51,733 nucleotides of DNA from DATCZB01 sp035513215 (GTDB lineage Bacteria > Pseudomonadota > Gammaproteobacteria > Steroidobacterales > Rariloculaceae). The notes under the pieces were generated by a model, which had not been told where the DNA came from, did not search any database, and worked only from the letters and a program-made list of their open reading frames with translations. The translations under genes and the position numbers were made by a program. Below are positions 40,588 through 48,332 of this stretch, in pieces. Numbering within the stretch: the stretch's first letter is position 1; each line of letters starts with the position of its first letter. The stretch lies in contig DATKCK010000050.1 in the NCBI GenBank assembly GCA_035513215.1, forward strand, positions 1 to 51,733, in the 5' to 3' direction.

Positions 40588-41610
40588 TCAGCGCCGCTGC
40601 CGCATCCGGTCCCAGTATTCCTGCAGCGTGCCTTCGAGCTCGAGCCCCCGGAAGAACGGATACGGGTCGCAGTCGTATTCGAGGATGATGGTATCCGGTG
40701 TCTTCCGCCACTGGCGATGACGCGTGATCGGGCGCCGGTAGTTCTGAGGATCGTAGATCGTCATTTCGCTCTGCATCTGCCGCCCGTCGTCGCTGAGCGA
40801 CATGCGCTCGATGATGCGGGCCTGCTCGGACAGCGGCTGGCCGTTGAGGTCGACGAATGCGGCAGTCAGTTGCCTCGTCTCTACGACGAGCGTCGAGCCA
40901 TCCCAGTGGCCGATCGAGTAGCCCATCGACCGGTGAGGAAGATCGGTCGGAAAGCTGCGCCCGTCGAGGTGAATCCGGCGGACCTCGTGAAAGCTCTCAT
41001 AAAGAATCGTGAGCTGGGCTTCGTTCTGCAGAATCTCGAGCGGATAAGGCCAGCCCGACACGCGCACGACGCCGGGCGATACGCAGCGCAGCGCCGGATC
41101 GTCGAGATAGTGATAGTTATCGACACTTTCCTGTGCCGCCGGCCTGTAATCCAGATGCACCTTCGCGATGCCGGACGACGTGCGCGACCAGATGCCACTG
41201 AAGTCGACCGGTTGCGGCGGCTGCTCGGGACGAGCACGGATGCGCTCCGCGTGCCACGTGCCTGCGGGGGCGTCGAGCGGCGGCTGAAGCACGCCGCTCA
41301 GCGTGCCATCTGCCAGGGAGCCTGAGAGGTGGTAGCTCAGCAGCCGGCCGCCGCCATCGCGCGTGTCGATGTCGAGCTCGAGACGTCTGTCATCGATTTC
41401 AGTGGCAACCGGCCCGCCGTCGACGAACGCGGTGATGCCGTTTCCGGAATATTCGAACTGCAACACACCCGTATGATCCGTATTGCCGACATCGAGAGTC
41501 AGGAACCAGTCCCCGCCCAGAGAGTCGAGGGTCAGCGGGTCCGTCGGCTGCGAGAAGGCATTGCCGCCGAGGCAAGCTACGAAGAGTAGAGCAAGCCGAA
41601 AACTCCGCAT
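40588..41610 (-). CDS. Exported two-domain protein sharing the C-terminal domain of DUF6152 fusions
   Basis: A 340-residue protein with signal peptide (about residues 1-20). ATG 41610 overlaps the stop of the upstream DUF6152 gene as TGATG, indicating translational coupling. Residues ~28-128 are beta-rich (GGDWFLTLDVGNTDHTGVL, LLSYHLSGSLADGTLSGVL). Residues ~140-340 carry the recurring domain: DDPALRCVSPGV, LTILYESFHEVRRIHLDGR, YSIGHWDGSTLVVETRQ and IERMSLSDDGRQMQSEMTIYD. The same order occurs fused to DUF6152 in the 43075 and 24111 proteins. Function is unknown; a periplasmic complex with its DUF6152 partner is inferred. Confidence 0.8.
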   Translation of the reverse strand: MRSFRLALLFVACLGGNAFSQPTDPLTLDSLGGDWFLTLDVGNTDHTGVLQFEYSGNGITAFVDGGPVATEIDDRRLELDIDTRDGGGRLLSYHLSGSLADGTLSGVLQPPLDAPAGTWHAERIRARPEQPPQPVDFSGIWSRTSSGIAKVHLDYRPAAQESVDNYHYLDDPALRCVSPGVVRVSGWPYPLEILQNEAQLTILYESFHEVRRIHLDGRSFPTDLPHRSMGYSIGHWDGSTLVVETRQLTAAFVDLNGQPLSEQARIIERMSLSDDGRQMQSEMTIYDPQNYRRPITRHRQWRKTPDTIILEYDCDPYPFFRGLELEGTLQEYWDRMRQRR

Positions 41611-42002
41611 CAATCGTTCGGCTCCCCTGTTGGATACACGACTTCGCCCGACTCGAAGCGGACTTCCTGAATCCAGATCTTGCGCGTATCGCCAATTCCG
41701 AGGTTGCCGTGCAGAGTGATCTTGTCGCCGAGCTTGATCGTGTCACGCGACCAGCCGATCCGTGTCAGCGCGTTCGGGCTTCGCGTCTGTGCATCCCAGA
41801 TGACCTCGTTGCCGTTTGCATCCGTCACGGCGATGAAGTAGCGCGCATGCGGATTCACGTAGAGCACCTCGATGACTTCGCCCTCGACATCAGCGAGACG
41901 GTCGTAGTCGAACTCGGCTGCAAAAGAATGATGGGCATGCAGTACGCCCTGCTGCGCGAGGAAGGCGAAACCAATAATCAGTCTGAAGATACGTAAGCGC
42001 AC
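41610..42002 (-). CDS. Exported DUF6152-family protein
   Basis: A 130-residue protein. A GTG at 42002 is the likely start because it directly precedes the signal peptide (RLRIFRLIIGFAFLAQQ); longer in-frame starts at 42074 or 42128 would place non-signal residues first. The mature chain begins HAHHSFAAEFDYD, the typical family start with paired His. The domain then reads VEGEVIEVLYVNPHARYFIAV, EVIWDAQTRSPNALTRIGW and LGDKITLHGNLGIG. It lacks the second domain, which is encoded by the coupled gene downstream. Confidence 0.8.
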   Translation of the reverse strand: MRLRIFRLIIGFAFLAQQGVLHAHHSFAAEFDYDRLADVEGEVIEVLYVNPHARYFIAVTDANGNEVIWDAQTRSPNALTRIGWSRDTIKLGDKITLHGNLGIGDTRKIWIQEVRFESGEVVYPTGEPND

Positions 42003-42150
42003 GGCGCCGATTCCCTGGTGGCCCGGTAGGACAACACTCGACAGTCTATGCTCGCAGCAAAAATCGGACATCACAAGCTGTCGATGCCGCATTGTCACCG
42101 CGCAATCGCGTGCGGAGCCGGCTGGCACTGCCCGAACTCGATCGGCACGG

Positions 42151-42159
42151 TGCTATATT
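42151..42159 (+). promoter_or_regulatory. Extended -10 promoter of the class II aldolase gene
   Basis: TGCTATATT is an extended -10 (TG-N-TATATT) 30 bases before ATG 42190. The region between contains CGGGGGATTT, the ribosome site. Confidence 0.5.
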
Positions 42160-42189
42160 GCGTACAGCGACCAACGGGGGATTTCGGGT

Positions 42190-43044
42190 ATGCGCAAGAG
42201 GCGGGGTGCGCCAATGATTGTCGCAACCGATCTGCGCCGCAGGGCCGTGGTTCATGCAGGCATCTGCGTCGCCGGCAGCGGTGCGTTCATGTCGTGGGGC
42301 ATGGCGCTCGGGCAAGGCGATGTCGTTGTCGACGATCGCGTCGAGTTCCGCCGCGTGGTTGCCGCGAACCGCATTCTCGCGAACGAAGGCGTCGTCGATG
42401 CTTTCGGCCACGTCAGCGTTCGCGACCCTCGCAATCCCGACCGCTACGTCATGTCGCATGCGCGCAGTCCCGCCCTCGTCGAGATCGGCGACCTCATGGT
42501 GTTCGCGCAGGACGGCACGCCGCTCGATTCGAGCGGCCGCGGGCCTTATGGTGAGCGCATGATCCACGGCGCGATCTACGAAGCGCGCCCGGGTGTCAAC
42601 GCCATCGTCCATCATCATGCCTACTCCGTGATTCCATTCAGCGTGACGTCGACGCCGCTCGTGCCGTTGACGCATACGGCCTCTGTCATCGGCGCGCACA
42701 TCCCTGTCTGGGACATCGCGCGGGAGTTCGGCGACACCGATACGCTCGTCAGATCAATGGAAATGGGCCGGAGCCTTGCTGCGACGCTCGCCGACAACAC
42801 ATGTCTCCTGATGCGCGGGCACGGCGCCGTCGTCGTCGGCGCCTCGATCAAAGAGGCCGTGCTCTCGGCCGTCTACCTCGAGGTCAATGCGCGAATTCTG
42901 GTTCAGACGCTTACGCTCAGCGACTCGCCGATCACGTTGAGCGATCGCGAAATCGAGCTCGCGCGCGAGACACAGTTCTCGCCGCTCGGCGCCGATCGGG
43001 CCTGGGAGTACTACAGCGGCCGGGCCGGCATCAATCCGGAATAG
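42190..43044 (+). CDS. Exported class II aldolase/adducin-family protein, possible Tat substrate
   Basis: A 284-residue protein. The N-terminal region has an arginine cluster and hydrophobic stretch (LRRRAVVHAGICVAGSGAFM) resembling a Tat signal, followed by a class II aldolase domain. Family features are RILANEGVVDAFGHVSVRD, the zinc-ligand histidines in NAIVHHHAYSVIPFS and RGHGAVVVG, and the DLMVFAQDGT segment. The catalytic acid would lie in the GERMIHGAIYEARPG region. Class II aldolases cleave or decarboxylate sugar-phosphate-like or aromatic acids in the cytoplasm; exported versions are uncommon. The gene has its own extended -10 promoter. Confidence 0.88.
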   Translation: MRKRRGAPMIVATDLRRRAVVHAGICVAGSGAFMSWGMALGQGDVVVDDRVEFRRVVAANRILANEGVVDAFGHVSVRDPRNPDRYVMSHARSPALVEIGDLMVFAQDGTPLDSSGRGPYGERMIHGAIYEARPGVNAIVHHHAYSVIPFSVTSTPLVPLTHTASVIGAHIPVWDIAREFGDTDTLVRSMEMGRSLAATLADNTCLLMRGHGAVVVGASIKEAVLSAVYLEVNARILVQTLTLSDSPITLSDREIELARETQFSPLGADRAWEYYSGRAGINPE

Positions 43045-43074
43045 CTTGCCCCGTACTTGCCGCGGGCCGGCCGC

Positions 43075-44121
43075 TCAGGGCCGCGTGACGCACTCGTACG
43101 GCAGAAATTCGAGCCCCGGGTCCCAGCGAAAAGTCACGTAGCTCTCGGCAACGACGGTGCGCGTGAACGTCGCAGGGTCGGTCGCGCTCAGGTCGTAGCG
43201 CAGCTCGTCGAACGCCGCGTTCGGTGTGAAGCGCTCGACGATCCGCATCGCGAGACTCTGCGGCACGCCCTCGAGCCCGTAGAGCTGAAACCATGGCCAG
43301 TCGATGCCCGTCGTCGTGACCACGAGGCTTTCGCCTTCCCAGCGGCCGGTTGAATGGCCGAGCGGCGTTGGCGCGAGGCCGCTGACGTCGATTTCGGGGT
43401 CCATGTGAACGACGCGGTCGAGCGCGAAGTATTCGTTCATCAAAACGATATCGCCGCCGCGCGCGACGAATCGAATCGGGTGCCCGCCGCTGCGGGAAAT
43501 CACGCGCGGCATGCCGGGCGGCGTGCAGCGGAGCAGGGGATCGTCGGTGATCGGATCGTAGGCTGCGCGCGCCGCCCCGGCGGCGTCCGTCAGCGGCGGG
43601 TCCTCGGCCCAGTCGGGCGGACGATTCCCGGCCGGCACCCAGACGCGGAAAATCCCCTCCGCGGCGTCGGGGGCGGCCTGCTCCGGTGTGAGCGCGGAGC
43701 GGCGAATGCTGATGACGTCATCGGTGTCGGACCACCTGGGCTCGGCCGTCGTGCGCAGCAGAATCTCCTTTCCGTCCGGCATCAGCACGTTCGTCACGTA
43801 CATATGACGGTCGCGCCGCCGCGAAGGGTTGCCCGCGAAACGCACTGTCGTGCCGACGCCGACGAGATCGCGCGGGATGCCGGCCCGATCGAGACGCATG
43901 ACGCCCATGCCCTCGAGCTCCCAGACCGTCGTCTCACCGTCGAAGTCTTCCGTGCTGATCGTGAGCCTGACGTGTGGATTGCGCCAGAGCACATCGACGA
44001 CGGTGCCGACGGCTTCGACGATCGTGCCGTCGTCGTACTCTGCCACCGAATGATGCGCTGCCGCCGGCGTTGAAACGGCGATCGTGAGAACAGCGGCGAA
44101 GGTGACGGAGCGCGTATTCAT
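43075..44121 (-). CDS. Exported DUF6152-type protein fused to the second beta-rich domain
   Basis: A 348-residue protein starting at ATG 44121, where the signal peptide MNTRSVTFAAVLTIAVS begins; the open frame extends upstream without protein-like sequence. The mature chain begins AAHHSVAEYDDG. Residues ~22-125 are DUF6152 (VGTVVDVLWRNPHVRLTIS, MRLDRAGIPRDLVGVGTTV). After a Pro/Ala linker the second domain shows DDPLLRCTPPGMPRV, DIVLMNEYFALDRVVHMDP, HSTGRWEGESLVVTTTGID and MRIVERFTPNAAFDELRYD. This is the fused form of the two genes at 40588 and 41610. A TATACT-like box lies about 25 bp upstream on the same strand. Confidence 0.82.
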   Translation of the reverse strand: MNTRSVTFAAVLTIAVSTPAAAHHSVAEYDDGTIVEAVGTVVDVLWRNPHVRLTISTEDFDGETTVWELEGMGVMRLDRAGIPRDLVGVGTTVRFAGNPSRRRDRHMYVTNVLMPDGKEILLRTTAEPRWSDTDDVISIRRSALTPEQAAPDAAEGIFRVWVPAGNRPPDWAEDPPLTDAAGAARAAYDPITDDPLLRCTPPGMPRVISRSGGHPIRFVARGGDIVLMNEYFALDRVVHMDPEIDVSGLAPTPLGHSTGRWEGESLVVTTTGIDWPWFQLYGLEGVPQSLAMRIVERFTPNAAFDELRYDLSATDPATFTRTVVAESYVTFRWDPGLEFLPYECVTRP

Positions 44122-44144
44122 GACGGCCTGCCTGGTCGGCTCGG

Positions 44145-44150
44145 AGTATA
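44145..44150 (-). promoter_or_regulatory. Possible -10 box for the DUF6152 fusion gene
   Basis: On the minus strand TATACT (44150-44145) lies 24 bases upstream of ATG 44121. No good -35 is seen. Confidence 0.35.
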
Positions 44151-44224
44151 GGGATTCGGCGCCATCGCCCGCAAATGAAGCGGTCGCCGTCGGGGGAGTC
44201 ATGAAGCGCACGGCATCGTGACGC

Positions 44225-44260
44225 ACGAAAGCGACTTCGGTGGACCCGAGTCGCTTTCGT
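44225..44260. repeat. Perfect 12-bp inverted repeat
   Basis: ACGAAAGCGACT (44225-44236) and AGTCGCTTTCGT (44249-44260) form a perfect 12-bp stem with a 12-base loop. Neither side has a T-run. Confidence 0.8.
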
Positions 44261-44854
44261 ATTAGATGGACGCAAGGACAGTTCTGCTTCGATCCGGCTT
44301 TAGGTCCTTTTACGTTCCGCCGATCTTTCGACCTGCTTCCCGCTTCAGGAACCCGTCGCCGTTGTTGGTATCGGGCCTGTCCCGGCATAGTACCTGGGCG
44401 CTTCCGAGGGTCACCCAAGTGCTCCCAAGTCCCCTCGATCGACTTTCGCCAATCGGTCAGATCATGGGCTCTGCCTTAGCGTCCAACCGCCCCCAACACC
44501 GAGGGGAGGCTCGGACCTCCTCTTCTGCAGGGCGGCGTCAGTAGCCGAAGCCGCTGACGTGAGGCCGAAGCCTCACGATCGATTCTAATCGGTGAGCTTC
44601 GCATCACAAGGTTCGATCCAACGCGCCAACGCGTGCAAACGAGCGTCCGGATACTTCCATTGTTTTCTTCACGTCGTTTCGCAAGTTCGCCGCCACGCTT
44701 TGCGTTCGATCTGCGCAAAGCGGCGAATTCGTGTTTTCGAATCTGTATTGCCGGCACGCATTTGCGTTGAAGACGTGCAGTCAACATTGAGAAACGCTCC
44801 GTAACAGCTTCAATCGCGCCATGCCGGCCGGCCGCTTCCGAACGCCGCGTGCCG
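44261..44854. other. Gene-free structured region with two abutting UUCG-type hairpins
   Basis: About 590 bp without a convincing gene. Open frames here have Arg/Ser/Pro-rich composition and no domain. Two hairpins abut exactly: 44537-44558 (nine-base arms with one mismatch and one wobble) and 44559-44576 (perfect seven-base arms). Read on the minus strand, both close cUUCGg tetraloops, the most stable RNA tetraloop class. A further GGAGG/CCTCC hairpin lies at 44505-44520. The region could be part of a structured RNA transcribed leftward, or a decayed mobile element. I could match it to no RNA family or group II intron domain V. Confidence 0.4.
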
Positions 44855-47119
44855 TCAGAACCGAAACGTATAGCTGTACTTGATCGAGACATCTGCCCCG
44901 AGCGATTCGAAGCTGTTGTCTCGATCGAAGTCCTGGACGTTGTGATTGATCACGAGGAAAGCCTCGCGCCCGGGCTCCGGGAACCAGTGGATGCGGCTGT
45001 TCAGGCCGACGACCTCCGATTGGTTGTCGTATTGGATCAGCGTGACCCAGCTCAGCCTCGGCGAGAACGCAACCTCGGCGCGATACTGGGCGAGCCGCGT
45101 GATGAAGTCGCCTTGCGGCAGATGGATGTCGTTCGTCTCGTAGCTCAGTGAGGTGAAGAAACGGCGGGCGGGCCGCCACGAGACGCCGATCCCGGTCTCC
45201 ACGCGGTCGCCGCCGTAGAACGGCCCGATGCGGTAGTTGAGATTACCCCAGACCTGGCGGTTGTCGGCCGTCTCGAGCATGAGCTCGATGTCGCGAAACG
45301 AGTAGGCGCCGACCGGAATCACGACGCCTTCGGAAATCTCGAACGGCTCGATCAGCACCTCGTCGCGCCAGTGATGGCGGGTTTGCAGCTCGTCGCCGCG
45401 CTGGCTTTGGAGCTCGAGCAGGCGCCAGGTCCGCCGCTTCGACTGCAATCCGCCATCGGCGAGGTAATCCGACTTCTCGAAGTTGACGCCGGTCAGGATC
45501 GAGCGCAGGAAGCCGCCGCTGCGTCGCCAGGTGTACTCGGTGCCGAAGTCGATCAGCTCGATACCCGCGTTGTTGACGAAGCCGAGCCCCGGATTGAAAT
45601 TCTCCTCGATGCGGCTGAAGTGCAGGTCGCCGCGCCAGCCTTCCTCGTTCGGCGAGTCGACCCGAATGCCCCAGGCGCGGTCCTCGCCCGCGAGGCCTTG
45701 CGTTTCACTCTGCTGCGCCCAGGCATTGGCCGCGATCGAGCGGCCGCCCGGCAGGCGCGTGTTGCGGTAGGCGAAATCGACGCCTTCGAGCGAATTGTCG
45801 GCGTTCGATCTCGGGTCGCCTTCGGTCGCGATGAAGCCGACGGCCGATTCTCCGAGGATGTTGGCGGAGACTCGCGCGACAACCGCATTGTCCGGGGCAA
45901 AGATCGTCGGCTGGCCGTTCACGGAGCCAGCCGAGGAATCCTGGCGCACGGCGAGCGCGCCGATGTTGAAGCGTCCGACGCGGCCCGTCACCTTGCCGCC
46001 GATCTCGAGATCGACGGGCTCGCCGCCGGCCGAGAGCCCGATGCTGCGCGAGAAGAACGGCCGGCCGTTCTCCTCGAGCGCGCCGAACTCAAAGATGTCG
46101 GCGTCCTGCAGAAAGAAATCGCGCTTCTCGGGGAAAAAGAGGCCGAATCGCGTCAGATTCACCTGCCGGTCGTCGACCTCGGTGGCCGAGAAGTCCGTGT
46201 TGATCGTCAGCGCGCTCGTTAAGCTCGGCGTGATCTTGTAGAAGACGTCGAGCGAGGGCTCGGTGTCGGTTGCCGAGACCGAGAGCTCGCCGGGCTCCGC
46301 GGCGAAGGTCTTGCTCCGAGTCACCGCGACCGACGGGACGATGTCGAGCCCGACGCCCTGCCGTAAGCCCTCGAAGCCCACCGCGATGCCGGACGTGCTC
46401 GGATCTGTCTGGCGGTTCCGCGAGACCCAGCCGATACGCTCGTCGCGCCGCGCGATGCCGCGGCGGAAGTTGATGCCCCAGGTGTCGCCTGTCGGATCGA
46501 ACGAGATCGACTTCAGCGGGATTTGCATCTCGGCGATCCAGCCCTCGTCGTCGACGGAGGAGGCGACGTACCAGATGCCCTGCCACTCCCATTCGGTCTC
46601 GGTGACATTCTGGAAGATGCCCTCCTGACGGACGCCGTTCGGGTTGGTCAGGAATCGATAGCCGCTGCGCCTGTCGTAGAAGGGATCGATGTTGATGGCG
46701 ATGAAGTCGTCGCCGAAGACCTGCTCGCCCTGGCGCATGATTCTGGAGGTGATCTGAGACGGATCGCTGTCGAACATCCGCGCGCCGATGTAGAGCGAGT
46801 CGTCGTCGTAGAGAAGGTAGATGACCGTGCGTTCCGAGGGCTCGTCGTATTCGACCGGCTCGATCTCGTGCATGTCGTCGATGGCGGCGGCCGTCTGCCA
46901 GACGGCCTCGTCGAGCACGCCGTCGATGACCGGCGGTGCCGAGGCGCGCATTACCGCAACGGATTTCTCCTGCGCGCCACGAATCACGGCTTCCTGGCCG
47001 ACGGCGGTGGCCGCGGCGAGGCAGAGGAGGATCGAGCAGACGCTGGCGGCCCTGGCACGAAACGTTCTCAACGAAAAGCTTTCCTTCTCCATCGGCAGCC
47101 CGGCACGGAGCACGTCCAT
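44855..47119 (-). CDS. DUF5916 outer-membrane protein with N-terminal CBM9-like domain
   Basis: A 754-residue exported protein. After a signal peptide (about residues 24-42), residues ~55-230 are a carbohydrate-binding-family-9-like domain: PPVIDGVLDEAVWQTAA, YLLYDDDSLYIGARMFDSDP, FAINIDPFYDRRSGYRF-like region and EGWIAEMQIPLKSISF. The remaining ~500 residues are the DUF5916 domain, predicted outer-membrane beta barrel (LFFPEKRDFFLQDADIFEFG, GGKVTGRVGRFNIGAL) ending in aromatic SIKYSYTFRF, the usual barrel terminus. Family members are large and uncharacterised. ATG 47119 is used; 47092 is an alternative that sits closer to the signal peptide. Confidence 0.9.
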   Translation of the reverse strand: MDVLRAGLPMEKESFSLRTFRARAASVCSILLCLAAATAVGQEAVIRGAQEKSVAVMRASAPPVIDGVLDEAVWQTAAAIDDMHEIEPVEYDEPSERTVIYLLYDDDSLYIGARMFDSDPSQITSRIMRQGEQVFGDDFIAINIDPFYDRRSGYRFLTNPNGVRQEGIFQNVTETEWEWQGIWYVASSVDDEGWIAEMQIPLKSISFDPTGDTWGINFRRGIARRDERIGWVSRNRQTDPSTSGIAVGFEGLRQGVGLDIVPSVAVTRSKTFAAEPGELSVSATDTEPSLDVFYKITPSLTSALTINTDFSATEVDDRQVNLTRFGLFFPEKRDFFLQDADIFEFGALEENGRPFFSRSIGLSAGGEPVDLEIGGKVTGRVGRFNIGALAVRQDSSAGSVNGQPTIFAPDNAVVARVSANILGESAVGFIATEGDPRSNADNSLEGVDFAYRNTRLPGGRSIAANAWAQQSETQGLAGEDRAWGIRVDSPNEEGWRGDLHFSRIEENFNPGLGFVNNAGIELIDFGTEYTWRRSGGFLRSILTGVNFEKSDYLADGGLQSKRRTWRLLELQSQRGDELQTRHHWRDEVLIEPFEISEGVVIPVGAYSFRDIELMLETADNRQVWGNLNYRIGPFYGGDRVETGIGVSWRPARRFFTSLSYETNDIHLPQGDFITRLAQYRAEVAFSPRLSWVTLIQYDNQSEVVGLNSRIHWFPEPGREAFLVINHNVQDFDRDNSFESLGADVSIKYSYTFRF

Positions 47120-47156
47120 CTGCGCTTCACTTTAAGGTAGTCTTCCAAAGAGTCTC

Positions 47157-47363
47157 ATGAAAGATGTTCGCGAAATTGTTCCAGATGCCCGCGACGGGCT
47201 CACTCGCAAGGAGCGCATTGTCCTGCATGTGCTGCACGAGACTCAACGCGAGCGCGGCGGTCGGTACGTTCCGACCACGATGCTCTGGGGGCGCGTTTGC
47301 GAGCACTTCTATATCAGTCCCGACGAGCTCTCGACGATGCTCGCCCGCCTTGGCGCCCGGTAA
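47157..47363 (+). CDS. Small helix-turn-helix-like protein upstream of a signal-peptidase-like gene
   Basis: A 68-residue cytoplasmic protein, MKDVREIVPDARDGLTRKER onward. The composition is strongly helical, with LTRKERIVLHVLHETQRER followed by VPTTMLWGRVCEHFYIS and DELSTMLARLG. That gives three helices in a winged-helix or MarR-like arrangement. It is plausibly a DNA-binding or partner protein, but no family is recognised. Its stop is seven bases before the start of the next gene, and the two form an operon divergent from the DUF5916 gene, with 37 bp between start codons. Confidence 0.6.
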   Translation: MKDVREIVPDARDGLTRKERIVLHVLHETQRERGGRYVPTTMLWGRVCEHFYISPDELSTMLARLGAR

Positions 47364-47370
47364 CCAGGCG

Positions 47371-48186
47371 ATGCGGTCTTATCACGCAAAGTTCTACATT
47401 CCGATCCTTCTGCTTTGGGGCTCGGTGGTGCTGTCGGCCCTGAATCCCGTACTGGTTCAAAGCGACATCCGGTTCGACCCCTATGTTCAGCGCAACGATC
47501 TGTTGCGGATCGAGCCCGGCGGCGACGTCGCGCTCGATGACCTGATTATCTATCGGCTCGACTGGGTCGATTACGTGGCGCGAGTCATCGGTCTGCCCGG
47601 TGATGAGATCGTGCTGGGCCTCGACGGAAACTCGATCGTTCGCAACGGCGAGCGAATCGAGGTGGCGCCGCAGGGATTCGAGATCGCGACGAACGAGCCC
47701 GGAGTGGTGATGGTCGAGGACGGTCAGCTGGCCGTCTATGTGCACAACATGCGGCGCAATCCGGTGATGGTCGTCATCAGCCAGGATGCGATTCGAGGGC
47801 CGGTCGAAGGGATCTACCGGTATGCGGGTCTCGGCCGCGCCGAGTGGTTGACGATCGGCTTCTACTCCGTGATCGTGCTGGGTCTCATCCTGTTGCCGTA
47901 TGCCGCGTTCATGCGGCAACCATCCCAGACCCTTTCTCGAATCGTCGTCCTCGTGACGCACACGTTTCTGACCTTGGCCGTAGCGGTGGGCCTGCTCGTG
48001 GCCAGCTTGCCCGGTGACCCGATGCGCGTTGGGGCAGCGGATCCGATATGGTGGTGGTTTCCGCTCGCGGTCGTGTCGGGTTTCCGGCTCGAGTTGCTGC
48101 TCGCCGTCGGGCTCTTTGTGGCAGCTCAGTGGTTCAGCCTGAATAAGCCTTGGCGCCGTGGGGAGTGTGTCATCGCCCAGTCTTGA
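47371..48186 (+). CDS. Signal-peptidase-I-like membrane protein lacking catalytic lysine
   Basis: A 271-residue membrane protein. Helix 1 is at about residues 8-29. A periplasmic domain at ~30-155 resembles the signal peptidase I/S26 beta domain: DDLIIYRLDWVDYVARVIGL then PGDEIVLGLDG and VISQDAIRGPVEGIYR. In signal peptidase I the block reads D-Y-x-K-R-x-x-G-L-P-G-D with Lys as general base; here the lysine position is A70. The Ser-Met-Pro box and the G-D-N-S box are not recognisable. Three further helices follow (about 159-181, 190-212, 225-257), which normal type I peptidases lack at this end. It is probably a non-catalytic relative with a sensing or binding role. Confidence 0.6.
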   Translation: MRSYHAKFYIPILLLWGSVVLSALNPVLVQSDIRFDPYVQRNDLLRIEPGGDVALDDLIIYRLDWVDYVARVIGLPGDEIVLGLDGNSIVRNGERIEVAPQGFEIATNEPGVVMVEDGQLAVYVHNMRRNPVMVVISQDAIRGPVEGIYRYAGLGRAEWLTIGFYSVIVLGLILLPYAAFMRQPSQTLSRIVVLVTHTFLTLAVAVGLLVASLPGDPMRVGAADPIWWWFPLAVVSGFRLELLLAVGLFVAAQWFSLNKPWRRGECVIAQS

Positions 48187-48232
48187 GGGGAGACCTCGCC
48201 CGCGAGGCGATAATCAGCCTCGAGACCAGGGA

Positions 48233-48331
48233 CTATCGCTTTTTGGGTGGTCGATAAACAGATGCATCGCGAACGACGAGTAACATACCGATCACGAATA
48301 CGGCCAAAGAAAAGACGACAAGCCATTCCAT
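48233..48331 (-). CDS. 32-residue single-helix membrane protein
   Basis: A 32-codon frame starting at ATG 48331 and ending TAG 48235-48233. Residues ~2-20 (EWLVVFSLAVFVIGMLLVV) form one membrane helix, followed by RDASVYRPPKKR, a basic cytoplasmic tail by the positive-inside rule. The start lies one base after the stop of the 86-residue membrane protein upstream (TGA-C-ATG), which strongly suggests translational coupling. Pairs of this sort (a two-helix small protein then a tiny one-helix protein) recur in bacterial genomes in my recollection. Function is unknown. Confidence 0.6.
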   Translation of the reverse strand: MEWLVVFSLAVFVIGMLLVVRDASVYRPPKKR

Positions 48332-48332
48332 G

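Noticed and set aside
44250..44580. Possible group II intron or retron RNA
   Set aside because: No domain V-like hairpin, no boundary sequences and no reverse transcriptase gene nearby, so only structured region is claimed.
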